DNA from: Saturnia japonica
Taxonomy: Eukaryota; Arthropoda; Insecta; Lepidoptera; Saturniidae
Reading direction: 5' to 3'
Assembly (NCBI GenBank): GCA_033032175.1
Contig: CM065309.1
Coordinates: 16,430,001-16,494,000, forward strand
DNA length: 64,000 bases
Shown here: one piece after another, positions 1 to 12,729 of the stretch
Numbering within the stretch: the first letter of the stretch is position 1
Layout of the letters: each line of letters starts with the position of its first letter
Notes under the pieces: model-generated
The model's input: the letters and a program-made list of their open reading frames with translations, nothing else
Database searches by the model: none
Told to the model about the DNA's origin: nothing
Translations under genes and position numbers: made by a program

Positions 1-483
1 AAATATCAATTTGCCCAAGACTCGCAGTCCAGAAAAGTACAGTTATCCAAGATTCTTAATACAATTATCGTAGAGACGTAAGTAGAATAAAGGATATCTA
101 TTTCTTACGTTATGTATAGCAACTGCTACTAACTTAGGGCAATTAAATATAAGTACATTTAATAATCGGCGTGGTACTAACCAACCTTGATCCATCAAAC
201 CAATCACGAATGTATTCGAACACGAATTTCATATAATAGTTAAATACATCTAATATGATCTAAATAACAATATGATTTAGACAAAACCTTCAAATGTTTA
301 TGATACCATAAAAATTATTCCTCGAAATTAAGGAAATACGTAGACGAATATAGTTTCCTGGTCTATTTTATTATATTCTATACGATGACAAGCATCCTAA
401 GAATTAAATACTAAAAAGTCAATTTGTCATGCAACGTTGCGAGCCTGAGCTTTGGTTTATATTTTATATGCCTTTTATATATC

Positions 484-560
484 TCATAAAGTCGTGGTGG
501 TTGAGTGATTTGACTGGCGAAATGTAGATTAGATGTCCCCGGGTTCGAGCACCTGTCAAA
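484..560 (+). repeat. tRNA-derived SINE head (fragment)
   Basis: The sequence reads like a tRNA 5' half with an A-box-like TGGTTGAGTGA and a B-box-like GGGTTCGAGCACC about 45 bases downstream. A cloverleaf cannot be closed with a convincing acceptor stem, so a SINE head is more likely than a tRNA gene. It differs from the two SINE families seen elsewhere in the window. Confidence 0.35.
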
Positions 561-1599
561 TTTTTCGGAATTCGCGTACATTTACCAGTAATGTGAATTG
601 AGTAACATTTATCGGCAAACTGCGAAGGAAGGGATTGCGACGAATCCTGAACAATTGAGAAATGGTTTTTGTAGTAAAATCTACAACTGTGGATTTCTTG
701 TTGTTTAAAATCGCCAATACGTCGTAGGCTGACGTGATGATTGCGTGCCTTATTACTTTGTTCATCAGCTTAAAACACAGTGAAACTGAAAATTTGAATA
801 CTGCCTGTATTCTACCCCGTGCCAAATTTTCAATAATATAAAACTTATTCCAACATGCAATCATATACATATTTACAAATTATAGTTTAAAGATGATTGT
901 CAAAAATGCGTGTAATAAATTTAATAAAGACGCATACAACACTACATATGATATGTTAAGCCGTTGAAAATAGAAATGTTAGTTTAGCCAAGTACATACG
1001 TGCTGGTGTCTGTTTTTTTTTCGAAGGACATCAGGTAACGTTTCAACAATTCTCTTTACTGATAATGAAAGCCGGAAGTTAATGTGACTTTCAGGGCAAC
1101 AATGTCAATCACTGTGGTCAATTATTCATTATTCTTTTCTTGTTATTAAACATTGTTTTTACTATTTGCTCTTATTTTGCTTCAATAACGTGTCATAAGT
1201 TTCTTTTTAGAGTCACGAGGTTTAAGCTAGTAACGATAATTGTGGGTTTGATAAATTAAAGTCTTAATTGGAACACATCCGAAACCGCATTAAAATTAGT
1301 AATCAAACGATTACGATTAATTGTAATAGACGATTATTGACATTTTACGATGAACCGTAATCGTCTATTATCCAGCTATTATTTATGACTTATATTTTCA
1401 AAGGAATTTATTTCTATTATTAATGTAACATACTTTGTAAATGCACATAATGTAAATCAATCAGAATAAAAGAAATAACAAAAAAAAAAAAATTCAATTA
1501 AACAATCGTTCTTAGCATCGGAGAGATTATATTCCACTGCTGGATTGAATCAAACTGAAAAAGAAACAGATTGACGCCCGAGAAGCTAGAAATGTTGTT

Positions 1600-1709
1600 T
1601 TCTCAATAAACGTTTAAAATTCCCTAATTCTCATAATTATTTCCACAGCAAACATTATTTGATTTCGTTTATGGCAATAAATGTTATGTTCTTTTATCAA
1701 TAAAAGTAT
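1600..1709 (+). repeat. 110-base direct repeat, copy 1
   Basis: This segment recurs at 1833-1942 in the same orientation with only a few substitutions; both copies run from TTCTC(A/C)ATAAACG to ATAAAAGTAT. The 123 bases between them are unrelated. It is a local duplication or two parts of one unnamed element. Confidence 0.7.
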
Positions 1710-1832
1710 CAAAATCTGTCGCCAAACATCCATAACTATCGGTAAGTGGCTACCGTTGCCTATAGATTCTTGTAATACTAAAGAGCTCTGGAAACCCTAC
1801 TCACCGCAGAAACGCAACAGTAGGTTATTTGG

Positions 1833-1942
1833 TTCTCCATAAACGTTTAAAATTTCCTAATTCTCATAATTATTTCCACAGCCAACATTATTTGATTTCG
1901 TTTATGACAATAAATGTTATGTTCTTTTATTGATAAAAGTAT
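1833..1942 (+). repeat. 110-base direct repeat, copy 2
   Basis: Second copy of the segment at 1600-1709, same orientation and length. An A-rich run follows at about 1952-1967, so a retroposed tail is possible. Confidence 0.7.
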
Positions 1943-2595
1943 GTTTTATTTAAAAAAAAAAAAAAACAGAAATTATCGTAATTATCGATTATTAAACGCA
2001 ATAATTGTAATCGAAATCGTAAAAACAAAATGATAATCGTTTCATCGTTGATTAAAATACGAAAGTTAATGATGACAGACTGTTTTTATTAATTCAATAA
2101 CAAATTAATCCAAAGAACACTTATCGCTGAAATGAAAATTTAGCATTACTTGCATAATATATATTAATCCCCTCGTTGACAGGTAGAGTTTTGTAGGTAC
2201 AACAAATGTATAGGATTTAGATAAACGAATATTTTAGTGCAATATACTATTAACTTCATCATATTTTTATATGAAAGATTATTTGGCAATGACATTTACT
2301 GTCCAGGGGTTCTCAAAGTCCAGTTACGCCGCAGCGCCCTTGCGGCGCCCTAAGCGATTTTAGTTTTCAAAGAACGTGACCCTCAGATTGTGAGATTTAA
2401 ATAAAACGTTGTTGTCTGTGCTTGATTAGTATCATTGTACACATATTTTGAGTAATAAAAATATTTTTATTACCAAAAACATATTTTGCGTTAACTAAGA
2501 GCCAAACTAGGTTATGCCTGTATTAAGGAAGCCTAAGATACAGTGCGAATTAAAACAGTGTCTAGGGCGCCGTAACAAAATACTAAACCTATATA

Positions 2596-3839
2596 TTAGA
2601 TCCTTACATATGAAATTGACGTTTTGTTGAACTGGTCACTTTAATCGCAAATATCTGGCGTCAGGTTAGAAATTCCAAATTCAAATTTATTCCAAATTTA
2701 GGCTTGTGTATTTGTGTTTCGAATTTAGTGATTCATTTGTTTTCGCACCATTTTATTTTTCTTAGACATCGTTCTTTTCACAAAATAGAAAATTTAAAAT
2801 ATCGCCTTATTTACGAATATAAGTTCTATTGTGGCATCAGCGCTGCAGAATCAGCTCGAAAGATTAATTATGTGTATGGGAAAGCTACTGTAAAAGAAAA
2901 CACGGTACGTTTTTGGTTCCAACGTTTTCGTTCTGGAAATTTTGACCTACGAAACAAAAACCCCGTGGACGGCCGGAGACCCTAGTTGAAAATGAAGAAT
3001 CATAGGCGATCGTTGAAGCGGATCATTCGCTAACCACATCAGAATTAGCGGCAGGCTTCGGTGTGATTTAAAAAAAATCACTTGTAATAAACAGGAAAAG
3101 TGAAAAAGCTCGAGAAATGGGTACCGCATGAATTGACTGAAGCATGCCAACAAACACCTAATGATTTCTGCATTACCTTACTCAACCGTCACAATAACGA
3201 GGGAATTTTGAATCGTATTGTTTACTTGTGACGAAAAATGAATCCTTTACGACAATCGGAAACGCTCATCACAGTGGTTGAACCCAGAAGAACCGGACAA
3301 ATCCTGTCCCAAGCGAAAGTTGTCTCAGAAAAAGGTACTGGTAAGTGTTTGATGGACCAGACGATAACAGCAGATCTGTATTGTCAACAATTGGAAACCA
3401 TGATGGAAAAGCTAGCCGTTAAACAACCGAGACTGGTCAATGTCACAATCCCACTGCTGCTTCAGAACAACGCTAGAACCCATACTTTACGACCGACGGT
3501 CGCTAAATTAGAGGAACTGCGGTTGGAATGTCTCCGAAAGCCACCATATTCCCCGGACATTGCTCCAACAGATTACTACTTTATTCGAAATTTGGACAAT
3601 TTCTTGTAAGGAAAATAAATTCAATTCCGATGAGGCTATCCAAACTGCCTTCAAAGATTTTATTGATTCTTGCTCCCACAATTTTTTCAGCATTGGAATC
3701 AATGAACTACCTTTAAAATGGCTAAAGTTGATAGATAATAATGGTACATACTTCGATTGATTAAATGTATTGATTTCATAATATTTTTTTCATTTTACTT
3801 TTACCATATAAAACGCTAATTTCAAATGTAAGGACCTAA
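2596..3839 (+). mobile_element. mariner-family transposon, copy 1 (degenerate)
   Basis: The element has inverted ends: TTAGATCCTTACATATGAAA at the left and the complement, ending in GGACCTAA, at the right. It is flanked on both sides by TA (2594-2595 and 3840-3841), the expected mariner target duplication. At 1244 bases it has the normal length of a full mariner. The transposase inside is broken by stops and frameshifts, so this is a dead copy that kept its ends. Copies 2 (6220-7468) and 3 (inside a GPS2 intron near 46440) share the same terminal sequence. Confidence 0.88.
2704..3760 (+). pseudogene. mariner transposase, inactivated
   Basis: Several frames together match a mariner (D,D34D) transposase. 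The N-terminal helix-turn-helix part around 2800-2985 includes the RFWFQRFRSGNFDL segment. The first catalytic Asp lies in a DEKWILYDN-like motif near 3228-3255 in another frame. The central part is 3238-3609, and the C-terminal YSPDIAPTDY motif with the third Asp is near 3548-3577. The residue expected to be the second catalytic Asp is Asn in the LLQNNARTHT motif near 3457-3486, so the enzyme would be dead even without the frame breaks. The chosen start is the first Met of the N-terminal frame; the true start may be nearer 2782. Confidence 0.82.
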
Positions 3840-3841
3840 TA

Positions 3842-6219
3842 AATGCGTCGTAAACTGGCAGAATTTGGGATACACTGCTATGGACTATGAGTTCACTTAA
3901 TGACTTCGTTGTGGGAGTTTTTGACGAGATCTTGATCTTCCATGTTTTGGTGTATTTGTTTTAAGACATTAATTTACGTATTTGGTCCTTTATTATGTAG
4001 TATTGGTGGCATTTTGCGTGATATAGTTAGGTTATTGAACACAAGAGAAATGAATTATAAACAATAACTAGAAATATGAATTTTAAGTTGCCACAAAAAC
4101 TCCCTCGACAGTTTTAACAAGAGCGCCATAATCTAATAAAAGCGTTGCTTGAATTCTGATAAATTCTATCCACTTTGCCATAATTGTGTATAAACACACT
4201 TGCCATTTAAGAAGAAGATGACGTCGGCGTGCATTTTTTGCAACTAAACCATTTCATTTAGCGTTAAAATCAAATAAATAAAACTAAAATAAACAATAGT
4301 TCAAAACATTTCAAAACCAATATAATAGAATAAAATACATGATTATATAAAATGTATACCCACATTAGATGGCTATTATTATCGTAGCAAACCCACGATT
4401 TACGTGTGTAAACGTATTTCCGACAATTTTAACTAGAAAATGAACGATATAAACCCATAAAGAATTATTTTTTATTTTCGTCTTTGATTATACGCAATAA
4501 TATTAATTTTATTTCGTGGCTTATCCGAATCAGTGCGTATATAAAGCTTTTAAAATTAACATCTGTGTGTATATACAAAAAAAACAGTATCAAATTTACT
4601 TAACCCTAAAAAACATAATAGTAGATTACACAACAAGTGAAAAAAGGGAATATAATTCGAGGGACTTTAGAATCTGCTAAGGATTCTAAAGTAGAATACA
4701 ATTTACAATTGACTGCGAGAAAACTTCTTAGGCGGGGATTCGATAGTTGGACGAGTATAGAGTAAACTTTCAAGGACCTGTTAAGTTTTTAAGCACATTT
4801 CGTTACACGAGTAATCACATAGGTAATTATAAACCTATTAATAATTATGTTTCGATTTGTCGCATTCTGGGATCAGTCGGTGTATATACGGTGATAAAAC
4901 GAGATGCTTAATATCGCGACCACCATACACATAGTAATAAACCAATTACTGAATCATTTTAAGAATTTTCATTTCTATCACATTTAAGGTGCTGCACGCG
5001 CAATTTTTTTTTGTACATAATTTGTGCTTATTTTTTCACTGTTATCAATGAATAAAATTCTCCTTGTCGAATAGCAATAGTAAACAATTAATTATTTTAG
5101 TTACTTATTCTCTTTTTTCACGTTCTATTATTTAGCTTCAGAGTATATTCTCATTCGCTTTATAATATTCACAACTACGATAACAAAAATTAACAAATAC
5201 CTACGTATGTGGTCCTGAGTGATCAAATTTTGCTGACCTCTCACGGCTCTAATGTCAACGCGCAACCGTAAAAGATATGAACTGCAATAGAAACATACCT
5301 AATCTAATATCCGTATATGAAACTGTAAAACATAAACATTATAATTTCATAGATAGAAACGTATTTGCTATACAGAGAAAGCGAAATGTTTTACGTAAAC
5401 CACACATAACCGATGAAATAACATAACTACAGATAAGTACAGTAAGTGCTCCAGGTACCGCTATTTATGTAAAAGTATTATTTTGCAGTGTGGTTGGACA
5501 GAACAATTATGTTCGAATGGATCGCGATATTCGCGACCACTATCAGCGTTGCCAGACGTCGCGATTTTTACCCTAAAAATTAATTAAGTTTTCGGATTGT
5601 AATGCACGATTGAGAAACTTGATAAAAATGTATTTTTTCATGACATAAATTTCTGATTACTTCATTAATATTAAAACACATGTGGTTCAAATATTAAGTT
5701 AGTTGTAGTGAATAGGGTGTATCGAATTTCTCAACAGAAATTAATGGTTTTGGTAGCGTATTCCATAAAAGTGTGTTGCTAGCGATTTTTCCCGAGTTTT
5801 ATTTTTTCATTACTTGTTTTTCCTTAACGTTTCAAAAAATATTTTTTTTAGTAAAAACAACTATAAAATATAATCAAATATTCACCGAAATGTTCTCGAA
5901 CTTTTAGCGCACTAACAAATAGACAGACCGACAAACAGAGATGCATTAATCCTCCAACTCCCTTGGATGGCGAATTCGCCAATTTCACGTACATTTCTGT
6001 TATGTAAGGCAGCCAGAAATAAAGAATGTATGGATAATTAATATCTATACAATATTCATATATAAGACGTTACAACAATGTTCGATAAGTAATGTAATCA
6101 GTTCGGAACCCTCAGGGCGCGAGTTCTACTTGCTACTTGTCCGATTATTTTAAAGTTAACACTGAGTTTTACGAAGTCTTAAATAAGAAGTCTGGTTTAT
6201 TTTATATCTTGTACTTATA
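3842..6219. other. gene-free stretch between two mariner copies
   Basis: No supported gene. It contains a copy of repeat R6 (about 4010-4215) and otherwise AT-rich unique-looking sequence. A locally less AT-rich stretch near 5495-5570 holds TCGCGATATTCGCGACC-type palindromic sequence, without any coding signal. Confidence 0.5.
4010..4215 (+). repeat. interspersed repeat R6, copy 1
   Basis: The segment aligns with 9890-10085. Shared landmarks in the same order are TTTTGCGTGAT(A/G)TAG, AATAACTAG(A/G)AA, AAGTTGC and GTTTTAACAAG. The copies are old and diverged. The class of element is unknown. Confidence 0.5.
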
Positions 6220-6297
6220 TTAGGTCCTTACATATGAAATTGGCGTTTTGTACGGGAGGAATATAAACTATTTTCTTTTTTTGTAAAATATATTTAA

Positions 6298-6916
6298 TTA
6301 ATCAAAGTATGCACCGTTGTTATCTATGTACTTTTGCCATCTCATAGGTAGTTCATTGATCCGTTTACAAAAGAAACCATGGGGGCGAGAATCAATAAAC
6401 TGCCGTATCGGAGTTGAATTTTTTTCCCTGTAAGAAGTTGTCCAAATTCCGGAAAAAATGGTAATCTGTTGGAGCAAGCTCCGGGGAGTACGGTGGATGT
6501 CGCAGACATTCCAATTGTAGCTCATCTAACTTCGAAGTTGTTTGTTGCGCAGTGTGTGGTCTTGCGTCGTCGTGAAGCAGCAGTGGCCTAAAGCGATTAT
6601 CCAATCTCGGTTGTTTAGCAGCTAGTTCTTCCTTCATGGTTTGCAGTTGCTGACAATAGACATCTGCCGTAACCGTTTGGCCAGATTTTAGAAAGCTGTA
6701 GTGAACGACACTGGCGCTAGTCCACCAAATACTCACAAGTAACTTTTTCTGAGTCAATTTTCGTTTAGAGCAGGATTTGGCTTGGCTGGCTTGGTTCTGA
6801 AGGTCGAAATTTCCAGAACGAAAACGTTGAAACCAAAAACGTACCGTGTTTTCTTTTGCGACACAAGCGCCGTAAACATCATTAATCCTTCGAGCTGTTT
6901 CTGCAGCCCGGTGCAA
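6298..6916 (-). pseudogene. mariner transposase, internally deleted
   Basis: The 174-residue frame from 6916 to 6392 carries the helix-turn-helix segment (RRINDVYG, RFWFQRFRSGNFDLQ), then jumps to the region after the first catalytic Asp (KRKLTQKKLLVSIWW). It keeps the second Asp in LLLHDDARPHT and the third in YSPELAPTDYHFF. A frameshift near 6400-6420 moves the C-terminus to another frame that ends at 6298. Loss of the first Asp region makes it inactive. It retains two of the three catalytic motifs in better shape than copy 1. Confidence 0.83.
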
Positions 6917-7026
6917 CGGTAAACTCGTACTCGTAAATATACCGATATTTCGTTTATTCCATTGTGCGGTAATAAGCGACGCCGAAGAAAAAAAAATACG
7001 GGTTTTGCACTCCGGGAGTGCCGACA

Positions 7027-7309
7027 GAAGTGAAAACTTATTTTAGCGCGTTAGATATTTTTTAGATGAGTACTAGGGTTATTGGGTTATTGAGTTATGA
7101 ATTGCATTTTATTTATGAATTGTATTTTATTAATTATTAGAAACTTTAAAATAAATTTAATATTCTTTTATGAAAGACCCGTTCGCGGTCTGCTATATGT
7201 ACATACATATATGTATACACTATAACTGCGTCTCGTAACGGTATCGCGAGTCCAAAGATTTTGTCTCATATAAAAATATGCGTACCGCGCTAAAAGAAAT
7301 TTTCACTTT
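7027..7309. mobile_element. small inverted-repeat element nested in mariner copy 2
   Basis: A 24-base inverted repeat with few mismatches (GAAGTGAAAACTTATTTTAG at 7027-7046, complement at about 7290-7309) brackets AT-rich sequence lacking coding potential. The left neighbour CACTCCGGGAGTGCCG (7008-7023) is itself palindromic and may be part of the element, so the true end could lie 20 bases further left. Its position inside a mariner dates it as younger. Superfamily unknown. Confidence 0.55.
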
Positions 7310-8154
7310 AATAATGAGGAAAAACAAATGAATGACTGTTTTCAAAACTCAAATGTACCAGCTAAATGAATTTATAAATTTGATTTTGGAATTCTTAACC
7401 AAAGAGGAGATATTTCAGATCAAAGTGGTCAGTACGACAAAACGTTAATTTCATATGTAAGGACCAAATAATTATGTTTGATTTCAACGAGTTCAGTGAA
7501 ACCTTAATCAGTTCATTAATCTATGAAGTGTTGTTAAATATCCTTTCATAAAGTTCTTGAAAATGTTTAACAAAGAAACCACTTCATAAATATACACAAC
7601 AATGCGTTCACTTGTATAAAATGAAATAGAACAAAATGTGATTTGTAATGTGAGACTAAATAATCCCATTTGCTTTAGACAATCAGAGGCTTTGAAGAGA
7701 ACAACTGTTACAACTTTCAGTATCAAGTGTCACGGAAGCAAACAATTATTGTGCTTAAAACTGTGAACCGCCTTAAATTTAGATTGTACATACCTGTTTC
7801 ATACATACGATAAATAGTTGCCTATAGATTGCCATATTGGCTGATTCCAAAGGATCGCAGCGTGATGTTCGATTGCCTAAAAGCTATAAGCGTTTCTCGA
7901 TAAATCTATTTACTATATTTTAATATGTAAGCTTGAAGTTTTGTTTAATGGTCGTTTCTTTAAACGCGCTAATCTCTAAAACTACCCAGTCGGATTAGAA
8001 AAAAATATGTCCTAATCAATTTATTCTTTAATCGCCATGACAGATTCATGAGAAACAGTATAAGTTATATAACTTAACGCTACGACCTTAAAAGGAACGG
8101 AGCAGTAATTATGAACGCCAAGCTATATTGCAAGCTGTGGGCAAGTACGTGAAA

Positions 8155-8205
8155 TGGAACAACGATCGGGATACACGGGTGAAACCGTGGAACACAGCTA
8201 GTAAG
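8155..8205 (+). repeat. repeat R7, end fragment
   Basis: The motif ACACGGGTGAAACCGTGG followed by ACAGCTA also occurs at 12943-12969 at the end of a longer R7 copy. Only this end piece is present here. Confidence 0.4.
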
Positions 8206-8457
8206 CTATAAGATACTAAAATAACTTTCATAACTGATTGGTAGTTCCAGAGATAAGTAAATATATATATATATAGACAGATAAATATATTAGACGTTGT
8301 TACTTCCATATTGATTTCGAATGTTATTATAGCCTTGGAATATAAAGAAAACTGTTCCCTCATTATTGGGAATGTGTTTTTGATTGGTTCCACAACGAGA
8401 CCAAATTGACATGCGTATAATAAGAAAGAAGACGTGTATTTTTATTTTTATATTAAA

Positions 8458-8890
8458 CTAGCTGTGCCCGTGGCTTCGCTGACGTGTGGACTACAGAATG
8501 CCCGCGCGAATCTTACTCCCCCGCTCCCGGCAATTTTAAAGACAAAAATGCTTATTGTGGGTGTTCCTTAAAAGATACATGTATACTCTCCCGGACTTTT
8601 TTGTAGGTCTTTTTAATACCTATGATTATGTAGTACATTAGTTTGCTATATCTCTTATGGTTTACTCAGCATAAGCCATTTAAGCGCCCGAATTGATTCA
8701 CCGCGGCCAGTTTTTTTATATTTGTGCGGAACCCTAATTCTATTTCTAAAAAAGTAGCTTAAGTTACTCCCTATATCATTAACTATCTATCAGTGAAAGT
8801 CTCGTCAAAATCGGTCCAACCATTTCGGAGATTAGCCGGAACAAACACGACAGATAGACAGACAAAAATTTTAAAAATGGGCTTTTTGTT
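8458..8890 (+). repeat. interspersed repeat R5a, copy 1
   Basis: The segment begins CTAGCTGTGCCCGTGGCTTC and ends with a GACAGATAGACAGACAAAAA tract, a layout also found at 43127-43690 (CTAGCGGTGTGCTCGCGG ... CAGACAGACAAA). Repeats of this form are very common in insect genomes. There is no coding frame, so it is likely a non-autonomous element or the 3' part of a LINE. Confidence 0.5.
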
Positions 8891-9715
8891 ATAGGTATCG
8901 TTTATACTTTCACATGCATTTAGTAAAAAACTGTTATTTTGACATTACAAACAGACACTTCAATTTTATTAATTGCATAGATAAGAAAAATTCACCTCTA
9001 GGGAAGTACCTAACGTTTAAAAAATATCACGATACGAAGTCTATTTTCTTTATTGCTTAGTACTTATTGCACATCTGAAAGAAATAAACATATCAAGAAA
9101 TGCAGTTGATTTTATCTGGTGATTTGTGTTTTTCGTTCTTTCATTATAATGAGCCCAGTATTTAAACTTTATGTAGAAAAAATATCAAGAATGTTTCATA
9201 TCAATTTTTTTTTCTTTGATACGCTTTTTTATCTTACGCCATAAAATAGGTTGTCTGTCTTCTAAAGTACATTTATGACAAACCTTCTCCATTACATTTT
9301 TATAAATGATTTGAACCGAAATCAATTGTAGTAATTCTGTGAATTTATGCTCACTTAAACAGTTATTAACATCCGTTCTATTTTATTACAGAGAAGGCTA
9401 TTGTAAAATCTATTTTTACTACTTTGTATTGTATGTATTATCTTATTTACCTCGATTTCTATACATTTTTCACTATGGTGTTTTGTGAAGTTTATTTTTG
9501 TTTTCAATTTATAATTACATAAACAGAGCTGTCAAAACTATGTTCCTATTCGATGGAATTTTGACGGAATCTAGATGTGTCATGTGGTGGTTTTTATTTT
9601 TAGCCGAATTAGAAAGGATATTATCAATTCAAATGTATTTTTTACGGATGTTCAACCGTAACTTCTTTGTTTATGAACCGATTTAGTTGATTCTTTTTTC
9701 CTTGGAAAGGGAACA

Positions 9716-10085
9716 ACCTCAAGGGTGGTCCCATTTTAATTTCATTGGTATTGGATCTTTGACTTCGAAGGTACACCAGGGAACTTTTCAAAATCATTGA
9801 AGTTGATTTTCTTTATTATTAAAAATTGTCTTGTATTATAATTCACAAAATTATGTTATTTGCCCCTATAGTATGTGATTTTACGTGATGTAGTTTGGCC
9901 AATATGCACAAATGATGTGGATTTTAAATAATAACTAGGAACGTGCAAATAAAGTTGCTCCTTCCCGGGCTGTTTTAACAAGGGAAACGCCATCTTGTTG
10001 AAGATTACAATAATAATTAGAAAAATATTCTAATCACGCGACGTTGGCAGAGTCATGGATGAACACAGTTGCCATTAAATAAAAA
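9716..10085 (+). repeat. interspersed repeat R6, copy 2
   Basis: The left part (CAAGGGTGGTCCCATTTTAA, 9719 on) recurs at 47868-47910 in a GPS2 intron. The right part (from about 9890) aligns with 4010-4215. This is therefore the most complete R6 copy in the window. No coding frame. Confidence 0.5.
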
Positions 10086-10275
10086 GAATGTTAAGTTCCT
10101 ATTTTGTTTAATAATGGCAGGTAAAATTAAGTTGATATTTAAAATGTGAACTTCAACAAAAATCGTTATCAAATTATGAGGATATTTATGACATTATGAG
10201 AAGATATTAAAAGGGTAGCAAGCAAAAAATATATATCAACTCTGACCTCTGTTGTCCTTTTGAGTATTTTAAAGT

Positions 10276-10325
10276 AAAACCCAATAACACTTTGCGCGAC
10301 CTTCGAATCGAACCCAAAACCATCA
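10276..10325 (-). repeat. SINE family B, head fragment
   Basis: AAAACCCAATAACACTTTGC followed by a TTCGAATCGAACCC B-box complement matches the head of the complete copy at 47601-47850. Only about 50 bases remain. Confidence 0.5.
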
Positions 10326-11439
10326 TCATCTTAAAGAAATATCAACCACAATCTACATGCATATAAATAAACAGCAACCATTTTTTATACTTTATAGGTC
10401 TGGCGGTTAATCATAATCTCATATAACGTTAAGCGACGATGTGGCTTAAGATGGTGACACGCTAAAAATAAAAGAACATCTGGCTCTCAAGTACAGACTG
10501 CAGCTACGGGAACACAATGCTTTGCGATAGATTTTCAACTTAAAGGTGGGGAACTAAATAATTAAAATAATGTCTTTCCACCAAGTTACGATTTATTATA
10601 TTTATGAAAGTTAACACACTACCAACCACCGTTACGAAAAACATCTCAGTCATTATGTAATTAAGAAGAACCAACCAGCAAAAAAACTCGATCGGGTTTA
10701 TCAACAATTTTAAAGGCAGCACAGAGAGGGAATCACTTCCAGACATCACCGTCATTCACGTTACGATCCACCCTATAAATATCCTTTCGACAATAAATTT
10801 ACTTAACATGATTCTTGAATTTATTATCCGGCAAATCGGTTGATCAATGCAAGGTCCTAATACGCTACCACTACAGAATATATTAATATGTACTACCATT
10901 GAGCGATCGCTTTATTTATTTAACGGTTGTATGAGTCGTAGTGATCTTTTACTATTGTGTAGAATAGTCTGTAAGTTAAATACATACTTACAAGGGGTGC
11001 AATTTTGGTGTTCACAGATATAATATTATTTGTAGGTTTAGATAACAACGTTACGTCAACATCGGAAGTGTATTTTAATAGACCGCAATATATATATCCT
11101 TGTATGCTCATTTGCAAAAGGCATTATTTTCAACTGTAAACATAATAATAAAGGTATGTTCGTATTAACTCAATTTAATAAATAAGTATACATAAATTAG
11201 TAGAATATATAATTGTTTGTAAGGTTGAAACATTCCTTCACGCGAGCGGTAGTATACTAACTGTATAGGAATTAGTAATAAATATTCTTTTTTGTCAGTT
11301 TTTTTTTTCAGTAACATTATCCTTTGAAATTGAAATAAAATGTCACGTTTATTATAACTGCCGTGCTAGGATACAATATAAAGAAGAATTATTAAGTTTA
11401 TTACTTTTTAAAATAAATTATTTCAAATTATCAAACAGT

Positions 11440-11725
11440 GTAGCAACTCGTAACAACACACAACAAAGTGACTTGCCTGTAAGCACAGTACGTACAATCG
11501 AAAAAAAAAAGACCGATCACCGTGAGATCGGCAATCCATCGCTGTCATGCCGGCCTGCAAGCTTCTCGGCAGCTTGTATACAATGACTGGTCCCGAAACG
11601 CGACAAATCCAAAGAGAGTCACTGTCACGGATTTATCACCATGTGCTTGGTTGTCTCGACCCAGTCGAGTACAGATCCCTACCACCCCACTTGATTACTG
11701 GATAAATATCGGGTGATCCCAGAAC
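11440..11725 (+). repeat. interspersed repeat R4, copy 1
   Basis: Shared landmarks are GTAGCAACTCG, AAGCACAGTAC, then TCGCTGTCATGCCGGCCTGC and a CGAAACGCGACAAATC segment before GTTTATCACC-like sequence. The family recurs at 48560-48745 (same strand) and, reversed, at 41885-42025 and 43808-43966. The 64-residue open frame across this copy is not a gene. Confidence 0.6.
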
Positions 11726-11839
11726 GCGATATGTCAAACCTCATCACCCGCCGTGTTAGGTACACGTTCAGTCGAAGATATCATCCTGCCTATAGGTTGT
11801 TATTCTAGTACTTATTTCATTTTACAATTTGTATTAAGT

Positions 11840-12165
11840 ACTAGCTGGTACCCGCGACTTCATCTGGGTATTATTGGATATACACAGACTGATTTTGGAA
11901 CACGACAAACAAAAAAAAAATCGCCGTTTTTGCGTGTTTGAGTAACAAACATAGAAACGTTCCAGTTATAATATTTGTAGGATAACAATGGTTAAACTAT
12001 GACTTTTACCGGGATAAAAAGTACCCTATGTGTTATTCCAGGTCATAGACTATCTGTGTGCCAAATTTCATTGAGATCTGTTCTGCCGTTTTAGCGTGAT
12101 TGAGTAACAAACATCCAAACATACACACTGTCACATTTATTATATTAGTATATATAAAGTATAAT
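11840..12165 (+). repeat. interspersed repeat R5b, copy 1
   Basis: It starts CTAGCTGGTACCCGCGACTT and contains CCGGGATAAAAAGTACCCTATG and a GATTGAGTAACAAACATCCA end. A shorter relative lies at 20104-20270. No coding frame. Confidence 0.5.
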
Positions 12166-12729
12166 CCGATTAGTCGATATCCATCGCCTACTGAACACTG
12201 GTATAACATTCGACGCCAGTATAATAATAATCATTCATATCAAGATGAAACATATACTCAGAAGTAGGATCAGTAAGGATCAAAGATACGATATAAATAC
12301 TTAACACTGTTATCATAATCCGTCACGTAATAACGATAATAATAAGAAAATGCTTTTATGTGCATGCGCTACGTCGAAACGTTTTATTGTTCATACGTAT
12401 TAGATAATTTTACAATTAAAATAGGTGTGTAGAACTACTAATACAGGAGATCGGTACCTACTACTCGCAAAGTAACAACTGTTTACTTTGAACTCAAATT
12501 ATAATTTAAAAACCTTAACTGATTATGATCAGTACTGTACTACAAAAATTGATTCTATACGCTAATGGTAGAAACGATTTATTGGTCATATTAGATAATT
12601 TTACAGTTAAAATTAAATGGGTATCGAAATATCTAAAATTATTTAAAAAGGAAACAAAAACGCGTTTGCAACAAAAATACTTGAATAAAATATATATAAT
12701 TTTTCTTTTAATTTCATAACCCTCCTTTT

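Larger units (their letters stand above)
1..2595. other. gene-free AT-rich intergenic stretch
   Basis: No open frame here looks coding. The longest, on the minus strand at 556-870, has no recognisable motif. The stretch holds a tRNA-like SINE head (484-560), a duplicated 110-base segment (1600-1709 and 1833-1942) and low-complexity tracts rich in AATCG around 1280-1380 and 1970-2060. Confidence 0.6.
6220..7468 (-). mobile_element. mariner-family transposon, copy 2, with nested insertion
   Basis: The ends are TTAGGTCCTTACATATGAAA at 6220 and its imperfect complement ending GGACCAAA at 7468, flanked by TA at 6218-6219 and 7469-7470. The transposase runs on the minus strand. The central third of the gene, between the N-terminal FDLQNQASQ segment and the KRKLTQKKLL segment, is missing. 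A foreign inverted-repeat element sits between the transposase start and the right end, so the copy only appears full-length because a deletion and an insertion roughly cancel. Confidence 0.88.

Noticed and set aside
484..560. tRNA gene
   Set aside because: A- and B-box-like motifs are present, but no closed acceptor stem; better explained as a SINE head. The same holds for 14995, 47790-47850 and 60840.
556..870. 104-residue minus-strand open frame
   Set aside because: No motif, AT-rich codon use, overlaps a SINE head; looks like chance.
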